From: Ctenosaura bakeri
Lineage: Eukaryota; Chordata; Lepidosauria; Squamata; Iguanidae
NCBI GenBank assembly: GCA_948474755.1
Contig: CAOLHI010000412.1
Location: 372,001-436,000, forward strand
Direction of reading: 5' to 3'
DNA length: 64,000 nt
How positions within the stretch are numbered: position 1 is the first letter of the stretch; each line of letters begins with the position of its first letter. This document shows, piece after piece, positions 11,901 through 23,920 of this stretch. Below the pieces are notes generated by a model. It ran no database searches. It had not been told where the DNA came from and saw only the letters and a list, made by a program, of their open reading frames with translations. Made by a program: the position numbers and the translations under genes.

Positions 11901-12720
11901 CTTTCTGTTTTACTGGCCTCCAGTTACAGGAATTGCCAGATCTGACAATCTTATTGAATTAGCATTACTTGGTAGACTTAAAGCAGACTGTATTATTTAG
12001 CTACTATTTCATTATCTGTGTTGCTGAAGTGATATAGCAGAGTGCTGTTTCCAACTTTTATGGCTCTTTCACATATTCCAAAAGTAGCAAAATATAAAAT
12101 ACTGAATATATATTCAATAGAAATGTATTCAAAATTGAATGTTAGAAATGTGAAATATATTATTTATCTTCCAGAAGACCAGAGAAATTCATGAAGAAAA
12201 TAATACAAGAATATGTTTAAAATGTGATAAAAATACATGGAAATTCCATTTATTTATTTCAGTTGTTTTAGAGGTAGATATCTTAGTCTTCTCTACACAT
12301 AGCTTTTCATTTTTCTACAACTTTGTGGCTTTATATGTAAATCTGAGAGAGAGAAAAACAAGGATTTTTTTCATTATATGAGGGAGTGTTGCTCACAAAA
12401 TTTATTTACTGTTAAACAAGTTTAAAGAGCTGACAAGTGACCCAGAGTATGTGGCTTATGCAATGAGACTAGCAATAGTAATTCTTTTTTGTTTTTATTG
12501 TAAGTCATTTGGTAAGAGAAAGCTGCAGTAGAAATCAAATTTAAAAATGGTACTGCACAAAAGGTGCTGAGGATTGAATTGGGGTGTTCAAGGAAGATTG
12601 TCCTGACCATGAATGTGAGCTTACCAATTGTAGACTGATTTTTGGTTAATAGTATTGCAACTGTTTTCAAAGTATCGAAATTGGGTTTCTTTCTGTATGC
12701 CCACATTGTAGCTGTTCTCT
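9000..12720. other. Longest repeat-poor stretch; candidate for conserved non-coding DNA
   Basis: About 3.7 kb of AT-rich sequence with no repeat I can recognise and no coding frame. Several sub-stretches, such as 10950-11120 and 11180-11280, are complex in composition and lack the drift seen in old repeats. This is a visual judgement only. Confidence 0.3.
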
Positions 12721-12726
12721 GCTTTT

Positions 12727-12935
12727 CATACTACACAATTCTAGTGCTATGATTCCTCTTTAACTATCATGGGTATAACCTATATAGAACCCTGGGATGT
12801 GTTGTTTGGTGAGGCCTAATTGCTATCTGGCTGAAACTTCTAAATGCCTCTATCTAAAAAACCCCAGGATTCCACAGGATGTTGCTGTGGCAGTTAAAAT
12901 GGAATCACAGTGGTTTAATTCTATCATATGTGGTG
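12727..12935. mobile_element. Palindromic MITE, copy b (degraded)
   Basis: The left half is badly diverged (TAGAACCCTGGGATGTGTTG) while the right half keeps AACCCCAGGATTCCACAGG and ATGTTGCTGTGGCAGTTAA. Like copy c at 21.55 kb, it has a GTTGC..TGGCA interior that differs from copies a, d and e, suggesting two subfamilies. Confidence 0.65.
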
Positions 12936-13177
12936 CCAACTCTTGTCAGTGGTGTGGAGAAATATCAGGCTGAATTGAAGCATGTAGACATGATTGATCA
13001 TACAAACACCAAATTCTTAACTCATGCTCACAATCTGTGGTACAGCATTCCTTATACGGATAGGTGAAATAGACTCCATAATGGCAGCATCTTGAGGCAG
13101 CTATCAGACTGTCATAATATTTCTTTCCTATTTTCATAGAGGAGCAAAACAGACAATTTATGATGGTATCATGTCAC

Positions 13178-13776
13178 TAGGGTTGCCAGATCAGGATCAC
13201 CCCAGGCTCTGAGGTTTCCAGACCAAACCTGTGGCTTAGGGACAGTCCTTGGTGATGTTATTAAGCATTATGCATCAAGTATCTATCACCATTGCTCATA
13301 CTTTGTCATTCAGATACAACAGAGAGAGAGAGAGAGAGAGAGAACAAGAATCTTAGCTAAAGGGGCTATCCCCAGGCCAATCTGAAATTACCAATTTGAA
13401 ATGAGGTGATTATTTCTTTTCACCTTACTTAGGGACATAAGGATAAAGAACATTTCAATCTAGCTGATTTGCTTCTAGTCAGAATGTGGAGACAGAGCAG
13501 AGCAGAGGGTGAGTCCTGATGCCACAATGAATGGGATGGAAGGAGGAAGCTGGTTATGAAAATACACAGACTATTGGGGAGTTTTGTAGCAATAAAACAA
13601 TTAAGCTTTGTGAATTGTAGCAACCTCTGAATTTATTAGCTGGGCTGGAAATTTACACATGGCCATTTCTGTTTGCCTAAAGATAAACTCACCAAAACTG
13701 GTCTCCTACCTGAAGGTGACCCATGAAAACTAGAGACTCAGGGCCAGGGCCAGGGGTCTGAGGTCTGGCAACCTTA
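13178..13776. mobile_element. Inverted-repeat element, TAGGGTTGCCAGA ends
   Basis: The ends AGGGTTGCCAGA (13179-13190) and TCTGGCAACCTT (13764-13775) are inverted repeats with one mismatch, bounded by TA on both sides. That fits a Tc1/mariner-type TA target but could also be chance. Inside are CCTGTGGCTTAGGGACAGTC and a GA microsatellite (13319-13342). A related fragment lies at 56.06-56.22 kb with GGGACAGCACC. No transposase ORF is seen, so it would be a non-autonomous derivative. Confidence 0.5.
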
Positions 13777-13989
13777 CATCTCATGCTTCTAGGGAATGTG
13801 CATGACTCAAGCAACTGTATAAACAGGACCAATCGTCTTTGTCTTTCCCATTCAATGATCATCAAATAGTTAAGTGCTTTGTTATTTTGATTTCAAAAAT
13901 GTAATTCTTGTATTAAAAAGATTGAGAAAATGATTGAGATTTTGATAGACACTTGCATTCCAAAGTAAATTTAACATGCAACTGCATGT

Positions 13990-14012
13990 TTGTCTTGTCT
14001 TGTCTTGTCTTT
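13990..14012. repeat. TCTTG pentanucleotide tract
   Basis: About four and a half units of TCTTG, followed by TTTC-rich sequence. Confidence 0.85.
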
Positions 14013-14029
14013 TCTTTCTTTTGGGGGTA

Positions 14030-16009
14030 CAAAAAGCAGACTCATGACATTCCAGTACTGAGGTACAGAACTGTATGAGATGCAGAACTGTATGTCTCTT
14101 TATGTGTAGAAACTTTTTCATTGTTCTCCTCAAAATTTTATTGCTCTGCCATCCAAAGCTGTCTATTGTGTCCTGCTTGACCTCTTGCGTAAGGTAGTGG
14201 ATTTGCTTTGGTCTGTAAAACAAAGTGGGCTTTTAAGAAACAGGGTATTGATGTGACTTCTAAAACTGACCCTTCTTCACTTTTCCTGCCCTTAGTGAAG
14301 AGCAATAAGGAACAATTCCTATGATTCAAAAGTTGTTTGGGAGATTATATTTATAGTGTCTTACTATGTTTAAAAATAGTATGAACTCACATTTGCTATA
14401 CAACAGTATCTGTATTGTAAGATAGTGATCATGAATAATAAACACAAAGATGAGGTTGACTGTGCACAGCATACAGTTTCACTGAATCATCTTTTTTTGT
14501 TGGTTTAGGAAATGATAGTTGTTTTATGAAAGGATTTAAAACTGCATTTTCAATAAATGGGAAGCGATGGCTTGCTTCTCACAGAATTTTTGACTGGTGC
14601 CCTGAGGAAAATCCAGACCAAGGAAGGTGAATCCATGGCAAGATTGCTGTCTTTTATTGCATATCCTTGCTACAAGATATGACTAGTATAGTATATCCAT
14701 AATTCTCAGTTTTAGACCTTTTGTTAATGAAAAAACCAAATAATCTAGATATTCCATTGTTGCAAAATTGTCACTGCATATTTCTTTTCTGTCACTGGCC
14801 AACTTCCTCACTGTGACATTTTGGATATCACTATTTTGATGTAAACTTGAAAAATACAAAATTGTAAAACCTCTCATACCAGGGAAATTAATGTTATTTT
14901 TGAAAATACATCTGTTTTAAATGAGGTATTCAATGTCGGTGGAAACAGATAGAAAACTTGGGGGGTCACTGACATTCAGGCTTTAACAATTCTTGCTTGT
15001 CAAAAATGATAGCTTTTCAAGATGCCTGTGTTCTTTTTATTCCCTTCCCCCCTTTTTTGTTTGCGTTTTTTGAATTCATGAGCTTGAAATACTGTAGGTG
15101 TCCCAAAAGTTTGAAATAAAGTCATTACATATCTGGAAAATCTCTGGCCAAGCTGTCCTTCAATGCCAGTTAAGAGGTTTTCTAAGGCTTTTTCAGGTGT
15201 TTCCTGATGAACTAGAAATCATAACTGTGTTCAGAATTACCATCCATCAGATCAATTAACTATTTTTGCTAAGCACATCTTATACTTAATTAATCCTGTT
15301 TACATTATGAGCTCCATGCCATATAGTATACATTTTTTCACTGTTTGGAAACTTCCATCATAAAATATCCAATTTATTTATGGGTTTCCATCTTGATCTT
15401 AATTGTATAAATGTAAATTGCTTCTTGGTAGTACAGTCCATAGAAAAAAAATTCTTTCTTTCTTTTTTAAAAGTTTTTCCCCCTTCTTATTCTGTTGGTC
15501 TTTGAACCAGTGCCTTTCTAGGACATGAAATAAAGAACAGGGTAGTATTACTGCTGTTTTCAGTTGCAGAGAGAATGTGGAACAAAACACACCTTGGTAG
15601 TAAAGCCATTCATACACCCTATAACTATAATAAGTAACTAAAACACAGGTACAGTTATGCAGGAAAGATGTGAAATTATTCTTAACTACATTTTAATCAC
15701 AATCCAATTTAAGTACGCCTGAGTTCCTGCAAAAATGGATCAACTACAAGTATTTAAGCCATTATTTGGAATGAGTATCTGCCAGGGTTTCCCTCCATTA
15801 TATGTGTGGGGAGGTATACTGGATGGGCTATGCAGTACTAAAATACCTGTAGTTATGTAGTTGGCCTGATTGTTAGCAGCTGTTAATTGTAGTAGCATAC
15901 TTTTGCTTACTGTTACCCAAACATCTTGAGTTCACATGCGATAGTTTTATAACAACTGCTTTGAGCTGAAAATACAAGGTCATCCTTAATGACTTCTGTG
16001 AGAAGGCAG
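14030..16009. other. No feature recognised
   Basis: AT-rich, no identifiable repeat family or coding frame. Poly-T and poly-A runs occur at about 14489, 15050 and 15446. Confidence 0.4.
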
Positions 16010-16235
16010 GAATTGTTATTTTATTATTTATTATTTTTATTTGTATCCTGCCTCTCCATATGGATCGAGGCGGCGAACAACTTACAAATAGCATGTATTT
16101 CGATACATTTCTATACATGCCCCCAACAAGCTGGGTACTCATTTTACCGACCTGTGGAAGGATGGAAGGCTGAGTCAACCTTGGAGCCGGGCAGGATCGA
16201 ACTCACAACCTTGTGGCTTGCAGTACTGGCATAGG
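16010..16235 (+). mobile_element. Chimeric SINE: tail shared with the GGATGGAAGGCTGAGTC family
   Basis: The right part has CATGCCCCCAACAAGCTGG, GTACTCATTTTACCGACC, GGATGGAAGGCTGAGTCAAC, GGGCAGGATCGAACTCAC and GCAGTACTGGCA, as in the other copies. The left part differs: it has a TTATT-rich lead then ATCCTGCCTCTCCATATGG and GATCGAGGCGGCGAACAAC. This is either a second subfamily with a different head or a recombinant. Confidence 0.75.
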
Positions 16236-16550
16236 AATTTACCAGTCTGAATCTCTGAAGTAAATTGTACTCTGCTCTGACTCCTTAATAAATCTTGCTT
16301 TACGCATGTTTATTTTGTGTGTGTGAATCGGATCCTAACAGTATCTCAGGTTCTGGATCGTTGTGAGAAAAATTGTCCTTGTATGCCAGCCTGAAATCCT
16401 TAGAAGAAGGATACATTTATAATACAGAGAATAATTACTGAATCGTTCCTCAGCAGTAAGCAAACTGATTTGAAATTGCTGTTACACTTGCATGTTCTTG
16501 TGGAAATGGGTATTTTTTTTTAAAAAAAAATGTTCCCTTCTTACTTCCCT

Positions 16551-16731
16551 CCTAGTTCAGAATGCTTCTTCCATGTACAGAAATAAGTTGCAGAGTTTCA
16601 CAGCCAGTATTCCCTTTGACATCCCAAACAACACTGGGGATAACTTACAAACGGGCCAGTTGGCTCCTTTTCCCATGCAATTTTTGCCTTTCCTGTGTGC
16701 CATGACACGAATCCCTAATTTCTTTTTCTAG
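16551..16731 (+). other. Exon-like stretch, function unknown
   Basis: A pyrimidine-rich tract ending in AG (CTTCTTACTTCCCTCCTAG at about 16536-16554) precedes an open stretch of about 57 codons ending in a stop at 16731. The reading frame includes MYRNKLQSFTASIPFD. I do not recognise the protein. It might be a terminal exon, a non-coding RNA exon, conserved non-coding DNA or chance. No donor partner is visible. Confidence 0.2.
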
Positions 16732-16739
16732 ATTGTTTT

Positions 16740-18457
16740 TCCCCAAGCTGTCAGCCAATGGAAGCTGATCTTCATGTGTGGCACTGTTTATTTAAGCCAT
16801 TTATATGGAACTTTTTATTGCTATTTCAAGGTGATTCATAACAATGAATACAAGGGAGCAAACAACGTAATGTAAGAAACCTTTGTTTCTACTTTGCCCA
16901 GTTTGCTACACTGTCCTTTAAATGGGAAAGAAATCATGATATGGTTAAACTCACAAGGATGAGGTTGAAAATAATAAGAAACTAGTGTGAGTGTTAACAG
17001 CTGTATCCCTCTGCTGCGCCGAATTTCTAATATGCTCAGTTTACAGGCACTCTGCATGCCTTTTCTGGCTGAGAATTAACTGGACTCTGGAAGTCCATCA
17101 GTGCTGTTCATTAATCAGCTGGCTGACCAATTTAGTGAAGTGAGACACTCCAGTGCCCACAGGAAGGGATCATTCTGTACCACCTTTCTTTGCTGGCAAA
17201 GAGAACAGGGTATAAAGTCCAGGAAACACATTTCATTTCTCTCTTGGAAAGCAAGAGAATGAATAGCACGGAAGCTTGCCTTGCCAGAGTCTATTTTGTA
17301 CTGCTCTTAAATTGCATTATCAAATCTGTATGTATACTTGATATGCTTAAAAAAGCTGGCTTTCTCTTGTTTTATGGGTTATGTAATAGTTCTCAGACTG
17401 CTTAGTTTGAACATAATAGGTAAATGCACCAGTTGACTTTGCCCCTCATGAAAAGTGCAGGGGCCATGCAGAAAACCTTAACGTTCTCCTTTGTGCCTAA
17501 TTTAATGATATGATTTAAAATGCCATCTCCTCTACTGTGTTTTTAAATTTAGCTGCTTACACATTTTATATAGAATCTGATTGTACCAGGGGAATGTAAA
17601 AAGTTTTGGTCATAGATGGAGCCAAAAGTATTGAAACTGAAATCATGATTTATATCTGACAGTAAATTAAAGACTAAATTAACGTGCAGATATAGCCATT
17701 TAGAAAACACTGAATAATTTTATTTTGTGGGGGGGGCAGGAATAGCACAGAGGTTGATTTACCTTTTATGGTGATTATTAAGCAAGTAATGCAAATATGT
17801 TCTAAGCTATTACTTTTTCTTCCTCTCCTCCTTTGAAGGATCCCAGCCTCTTTCCAGGTCCCTAATTCCAACCAATGTATGCAATGGGCATTTTGCACGT
17901 TGATTTGTGTGTTCTACATAGTTAAGTGGAACAGTGTTCAAAGCAAGAGTCTTAAAGCAGAATCTGAGTCATCCTTGCACTTTTCAATCCAAATGCTCAT
18001 AGAGGAATGTGACATACATTAATAAGAAGTTGCCATGAGGAACTTGGTCATTTTTGAATTATTTCTGCGAGATTGATTCTGTTACAGTGTAATTTATTGC
18101 TGAAGAGTTAGCAGTCCATTCCTCAAGAAAATAGCCTCCCCCATTCTCCATTCTCCAAGAAAATTTTTTTTCTTTTGGAAATGAACGTCTGCAGATAGGT
18201 AGCAGAAGACACTAACAAGTTTATACCTTGCATGTAGAGATGTGGTGGAGAATGTTAGAGTAGGGAGACACGTGTTCAAATTTGTCCTGTGCTGGCAGCC
18301 AGCCAACGTTTACATCTCTCTAATTAGAGTCTTTTATCAGTGGCCACGAGCAAAGTTTATAGCAGTTTGTTAGCTAGTTACCAGTTGTTTTTGCAGTCTG
18401 AGTCCATAGTGAATTCAGAATGACAGTCCAGCAGTGAAGTCTATACACAAGGGCCAT
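16740..18457. other. No gene; one conserved-looking block
   Basis: The block at about 17030-17190 is complex and includes CATTAATCAGCTGGCTGACC, which resembles conserved non-coding elements. The remainder holds nothing I recognise apart from a G8 run at about 17729. Confidence 0.3.
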
Positions 18458-18690
18458 CTGGTCTATCACCCTGCTCAGTGCAGGAGCATCCCCAGCAGGT
18501 TGCTGTCCAGCCTCTTTTTGGAAATATTAAGAGGAACAGACTCCATATCTCTCTAGGCAGTTGGTTTCATTGCAAAACCACTCTTACTGTCAAGGTATTC
18601 CTTCTAATGTTCAATCAATCTACCCTCCTGTAACTTAAAGCTATTAGATCTATTAGATCTGCCTTATCCTCTGCTCCTCTAACTCTTACT
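18458..18690 (-). mobile_element. CR1 LINE, 3' fragment of a divergent subfamily
   Basis: The plus strand shows the reverse complement of a CR1 3' region: CATCTGGTCTATCACCCTGC, CTCAGTGCAGGAGCATCCC, CTCTCTAGGCAGTTGGTTTC, CTAATGTTCAATCAATCTAC and TAACTTAAAGCTATTAGATC. It differs from the main CR1 copies and is older or from another subfamily. It sits immediately before a longer CR1 in the same orientation. Confidence 0.75.
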
Positions 18691-18737
18691 TTTCATCACT
18701 CAAAAGTTGTTTGTAAACTGTGTTCTAACTTTCTTCA

Positions 18738-21000
18738 TAGAATCATAAAGCTGGATGAGGCCACAAGGGCAATCAAGTCCACCCTTCTATCATGCAAGAG
18801 TACACAATCAAAGCATTCCTGACAAATTGCCATCCAACCTCTTTATAAAAAACTCCAAAGAAGGAGAATCCACCTCACTCCAAGGCTATGTATTCTACTG
18901 TTGAACAGCCCTTAACATCAGGAAGTTCTTCCTAATGTTCAGGTGGAATCTCTTTTCCTGAAGGTTGAAGCTGTTGCTCCATGTCCTAGTCTCAGGAGCA
19001 GCAGAAAATAAGATTTCTCCATGTTTCGTATGATGTCCCTTCAGATGTTTAAACATGGCTATCATGTCACAGCTTAACTTTCTCTTCGCCATGCTTAACA
19101 TACCAAGCTTCTTAAACCACTCCTCACAGAGTATGGTTCCTAGACCTTTTACTATTTTGGTCACCCTCCTCTGGACATGTTCAATATTCTCCTTGAATTG
19201 TAAGGCTCAGAACTGGACACAGTTCTGGAGTCTGACTAAAGCAGAACAGAGCAGCACTATTATTTCGCTTGACCTAGACACTATTACTCCTATTGATGCA
19301 TCCCAGAAATCGTATTGGATTTTTACCTGCCTATCACACTATTGACTCATGTTCATCTTGTGGCCTACTAAGACTACTAAAGCCCTTTTGCATATACTAT
19401 AGTCAAGCCAGGTATCACCCATCCTATATCTATGCATTTCATTTTTTCTGCGCAAGAGTAGTACCTTACATTTCTCTCTGTTGAAATTCATTTGGTTAGT
19501 TTTGGCCCAACTCTGTAGTCTCTTAAGGTCATTTTGAATTCTGATCCTGTCCTCCAATTTGGTGTTATTTCCAAATTGGATGAAGAATGTCCTCTATTCC
19601 CTCATCCAAATCATTGACAGAGATATTGATTAGCACTGGGCCAGGACAGAATCCTGTGGAGTCCCACTAGTGACTTCTCTTTAGGATGAAGAGGAGCCAT
19701 TGGTGAGTACCCTTTGGGTTCAGTCAATCAACTAATTATGAATCCACCTAACAATAGCATTGTCTAGCCCAGATTTTGCTAGCTTGTTTATAAGAATATT
19801 AAGGGAGATCTGTCATAGGCCTTACTGAAGTCAAGATATGCTATATACACAGCATTCCCTTCATCTCCAAGTTGTCTTAAGAAAAAAAGAAGTAAGATTA
19901 GTATGGCATGACCTGTTTTTGAGAAACTGATGTTGACTTTTTGTGATCCTGGCATCACTGCTTACAGACTGTCTGTTTACTGATCTGGTCTATAATCTTC
20001 CCTGGTATTGATGCCAGCCTGGCTGGGCAGTAATTGTTTGGGTCCTCTTTTCCCCTCCTTTTTGAAAATGGAGACAACATTTGCCCTTCTTCAGTCTGCT
20101 GGGACTTCTTCTGATCTCCAGGAATTCTCAAATATTATTGCCAGTGGTTCTGAGATTACTTCTGCCAGTTCTTTTAACACCCTTGAATATAGTTCACCTG
20201 GTCCCAGAAACTTATATTCATTTAGAGTAGCCAGGTACTTCTGTACTACCTACACTGTGCCACATATCCCCAACTGCATCATCTGCTCCATTTTCCCCAG
20301 ATAAAGCACCATTTTCCTTTTGGGAGAAGGCTGAGGCAAAGAAATTGTTGAGTAATTGTGCTTTTTTCTCTGTCCTCTATTAGCATTTCACCATCTTCTT
20401 GAGATAGTGCCCCTACCATTTCCTTGTTCTTCCTTTTGCTACAGACATTAAAAAAATTATTATACCTCTCTAACATGCCTGAGTTTGTTCTGCAGTTTAG
20501 CTTTTCTGACCTTCTCCCTAAATGTTCTGGCCATTTCTTTGAATTCTTCTTTGATAATTTCCCCCTTTTTCCATTTGTCTTACATATCTCTTATAAATCT
20601 TAGCTCTCTTGAAAGTTCTTTAGACATCCATCTTGTATTTTTTTTTAGAACCCTCCCCTTTTTTCTCCTCATTGGAATTGTTTGAAATTTTGCCTTCAGT
20701 ATCTGGCCTTTAATAAACTCCCATCTGTCATGAACTCTCTTCTCTTTTAGTATTCCTGAGCATGGGATCACATCCAGTATTTCCCCAAGCTGAATGTAAG
20801 CAGCTTTCTTAAAGTCTAGAATGCATGTTTTGACTATGCTTGGCTTCCTCTTTCCACACTCCAGGAGAACATGGTCACTTCCATATAAGGATCCTACCAC
20901 TTCCACTCCATTAACCAGGTCACCATTGTTGGTTAGGATCAGATCTCAAATTGTCTTGTTATTTTCTTTTATATCTTTATGCTCCCTGATAGAATTTTGA
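18738..21000 (-). mobile_element. CR1 LINE, long 5'-truncated copy
   Basis: The 3' end lies at 18738 (plus-strand ATAGAATCATAAAGCTGG). The minus strand then reads back through the ORF2 C-terminus (18895-19164), the RT thumb region (19339-19557), the RT palm, and the segment between endonuclease and RT (20580-20906) to about 20950-21000. This is the longest LINE in the window, about 2.2 kb. The exact 5' limit is unclear. There is no 5' region or ORF1. Confidence 0.9.
18895..20906 (-). pseudogene. CR1 ORF2 (endonuclease-reverse transcriptase), broken
   Basis: CR1 ORF2 normally encodes an AP-type endonuclease followed by a reverse transcriptase that copies its own RNA at the target nick. Three collinear frame pieces remain: 20580-20906 with GSLYGSDHVLLE and a later TRWMSKEL segment, 19339-19557 with the KTNQMNFNREKCK stretch, and 18895-19164 with KRKLSCDMIAMFKHLKG and FNLQEKRFHLNIRKNF. 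The frames are separated by stops and shifts, and the catalytic FADD motif is not readable. The copy cannot make a working enzyme. Confidence 0.88.
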
Positions 21001-21164
21001 TTTCAAAGGCATGCGTTATCATCTACCTGTAATTTAGAATAATATCAGAAATTAGATCTTTCTTGGCGGGGGGGAATCACATCCGACCATTGGCAGGCTT
21101 AATAGCAGTGTAGGTCCAGGAAAGCTCTCATCTTCATTTTTGGGTATATATGTGTCTTCTAGGG

Positions 21165-21545
21165 ATGGAAAGAATAATGAAAAATATTGAAAAGAATGGT
21201 TGAAAAACATATTTTTCAAAGTGTTGAGAAACCCTGATGGAAAGAATCCTGGAATACTGAGAAACTTTGCGTGTCGTTGTTTTGCGTGGAAAACAGCATT
21301 TTCTGTACAGAAGGCAACATCTTCTGCACAGGAATTAATGTTTCTGCACTGAAATATTTTCTTTGCAGAAAATGCTGTTTTCTGTCTAGAAAATGCTGTT
21401 TTCTGCACAAAACAACTGTGTGCAAATTTTGCACAGAACAAGTCCTGTATTGCAAATAGCCTTCAAAAACTGTGTGGTTTTTGAAGACTTTCTTATATTG
21501 GGAAGAAAACTGCTGAAATTACTCATTGTTGCCTTCAAGAAGAAA
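21165..21545 (+). repeat. TGCA-rich interspersed repeat (GGGATGGAA start), copy 1
   Basis: It begins GGGATGGAAAG and ends near GAAGAAACTTAG. The middle is a degenerate series of TTTTCTGCACA/TGCAGAAAA units in alternating orientation. The copy at 55.62-55.98 kb has the same start, the same AAAAACTGTGTGGTT block and the same GAAGAAACTTAG end, so this is a dispersed element and not low-complexity drift. No coding frame. I cannot name the family. Confidence 0.7.
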
Positions 21546-21770
21546 CTTAGGACCCTATCACACTACACTGTTATAGCATTTTAACCATGCTATGGCTCTA
21601 CCCTGTGGAATTCTGGGGTTTGTAGTTTAGTGAGGACCAAGAGCTCTCCAACTGAGAATTGCAAATTTTCCTCCATAAACTGCAAATTCCAGGATTCCAT
21701 ACAATGTTGCCATGGCATCTAAAGTTAAATTATAGCACTATGACCATGTAGTATGATAGGGCATTTAGTG
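21546..21770. mobile_element. Palindromic MITE, copy c
   Basis: Left arm: CCCTATCACACTACACTG, TTATAGCATTTTAACC, CTGTGGAATTCTGGGGTTTG. Right arm: TGCAAATTCCAGGATTCCA, GTTGCCATGGCATCTAAAG, CATGTAGTATGATAGGG. The ends CCCTATCA and TGATAGGG pair. It abuts the end of the TGCA-rich repeat. Its GTTGCCATGGCA interior groups it with copy b rather than a, d and e. Confidence 0.8.
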
Positions 21771-21787
21771 TAGCGTGACATTCCTAC

Positions 21788-21821
21788 TGGCTTAAAGTTG
21801 CCTGTTGGCAACTTTAAGCCA
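21788..21821. repeat. Perfect 15-bp hairpin with 4-base loop
   Basis: The arm TGGCTTAAAGTTGCC (21788-21802) and its exact reverse complement (21807-21821) are separated by TGTT. No T-run or promoter signal is nearby. Confidence 0.9.
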
Positions 21822-21897
21822 TGAATTTCAGAGAGTTTTCTTTGGCAATGAATACTACAAGAAGCCTAAAACAGACAGGTTTTAAAAGGTACAGGGT

Positions 21898-21948
<51 letters not shown>
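21898..21948. repeat. TTTC tetranucleotide microsatellite
   Basis: About twelve to thirteen uninterrupted TTTC units, long enough to be polymorphic. Confidence 0.97.
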
Positions 21949-22044
21949 GAGCCCCAGATAGCAGTGCTTGTTTAGAATGCAAGTTTCCTGGGAATTTCTT
22001 GAAGCAACATATAAACTATGAAGAGAAAAAAGTATGCCCCTAAG

Positions 22045-22606
22045 GCCCTTTCTACACTCGGTTATTAAGGCGCGCCAATGCGTCTTGCCACAGAGGTCTT
22101 CTGCACGTTGGAGCAGACTAGGTTCAGTTTATTGACCTTCGTTCCACACATAATTCCGACTAAATGCGCCCACATGTGGTGGTAACGTGCGCTATTTGAA
22201 AACTGGAAGAAATCGGTTGTCCAATTTTCCAGATCGATCCAATTCATACTTTCACAGTGGTGCAGACATGTACATTTGCAACAATGTGAATTGGTGGTCA
22301 GGGGAGGGCTCATGGGAAGGGCCGGGGGTAGTATGGACTTTTGCATGTACGCACGTATGCAATGATGTACTAAACCATGCAAAAAAGGGGGGGGCAATCA
22401 CAGTCGGTGGGGCAGGGTGAGGGAAGTACTGGGAGTGGCCATGGCGGAGGCAGTGTGGATTCATGAACTCGCACTCCTCTGAGTCAGAATGGAACATACG
22501 CAGTAGCTGTGCAGAAGGAAATGAGGGAAGGTCCACCTTGTTTCGAGCCCAGAAGATCTGGTAAGAAACAGCACGAACCGATTCACCAGCCTTGTGTGGA
22601 AAGGGC
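22045..22606. mobile_element. Non-autonomous DNA transposon with GCC ends, long form
   Basis: A 562-base element starting GCCCTTTCTACAC and ending GTGTGGAAAGGGC. The flanks are CTAAG (22040-22044) and CTAAA (22607-22611), four of five identical. The interior differs from the 1.9 and 44.2 kb elements, so only the ends are shared: a separate family mobilised by the same type of transposase is likely. It contains a G8 run at about 22386 and no transposase ORF. Confidence 0.8.
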
Positions 22607-22611
22607 CTAAA

Positions 22612-23920
22612 TATATAGTAGACTTCACTGACAGGCTTCTGTTAAACCTAACTCTGTTAAGCCTTTGAGTATTCAGGGAAATTTGCTTGCCTTTCACATA
22701 TTGTTTGTGTTGTGAGAAAATTTGGTTGATCACTTGCATAACTAGGCAGCTGCATAAATTTTGAGACAGCTTTAAGAAAGAGATATGTGTATAGATGTCT
22801 TACACATAATCTTTTAATCTCTTCTTACATAGAAAGGAGGAGATTTATTGATATAGGAACAATGAACTGGTAAAGATCAAGCCATTCAGTGTGCGTATGT
22901 ATACCCAGAATAATATTAATTATTTCTGTATGTTTTTGCATGTTATACAACACAGCATCAAATCCATGACAGTTGAGCCCTTCTAAATAAGCCTCTGAGG
23001 AAATCTAAGTTGACTGAATCAGTTCCATGACATTTGACTTCCATCTGCTTTAGCTGTAAGGATTATTTGCCATAGAAGATTTTAAATGTGACTATGCTGG
23101 CCATCCACTAATATCCACCAAGTCCATTCCTCCCCAAATGTTGCCTGCTTGAACCCCTGAATAATTGAGGGATGAATATTTGTCTTAACTTCCTAAGAGT
23201 TACTCAGAAATTTGAAAATAAAAATCTGTTTCTTTTCCCTTCTCTGGTACCTGTGAATAAGCTAAAGAAAGTGGTCATCGTAAGAGAGTTTGGTTTCACA
23301 TCTTGCTTTCTCCAAAGCCTTGCAGGAGATAAAATGAGCCCTATCCACAGAGTAGATGGTATTCACACTGTTTTTCCTTTTTCTAAAACATAAACACAGA
23401 AGCCCATCTTTTCTTCTCCAACTTCTGAAATTCACAGTAAATGAAGGGAAGGTTGCCACCTTGTGATTGGCAAGGTGGCAAAAGGGGTTTGTGGAACTTT
23501 GCCATTTATTTTTTTACATCGGAGGAAAAAGGGTTCCAGTTCATTCAGATTCCACTGCAGCTGATTGCACTGTGCAATTTAATTCATATTTTGTAGGCAA
23601 GTATAAGTTAAGCTAGCTTTCATGCACAGTCTCCATCTTTGCATAGCATTTCCTTGTAATACAGTTGCTGTCTTTTTTTTGCTGCCTCCTTTTCTACCCC
23701 CTTTTTCAATTTATCCTAGACAAATTGTATTTTGTATTTAAGTAATTCATATTCAAATTCAAGTTAATAGTGATACACTCTTTATACTCATATTTGGATG
23801 ACAAAGTTAATGGCTTACTCAGAAAACAATCTGATGCCTTCATGTCAGGCAGCTGATTTTGAAAAGGTTGCCTATTTCTACTGTCTTGGTCTGTGATTGA
23901 AAACAGAACAGAATTTGGTT
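22612..23920. other. No feature recognised
   Basis: No gene or repeat family identified. Poly-T runs occur at about 23508 and 23674. Confidence 0.4.
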
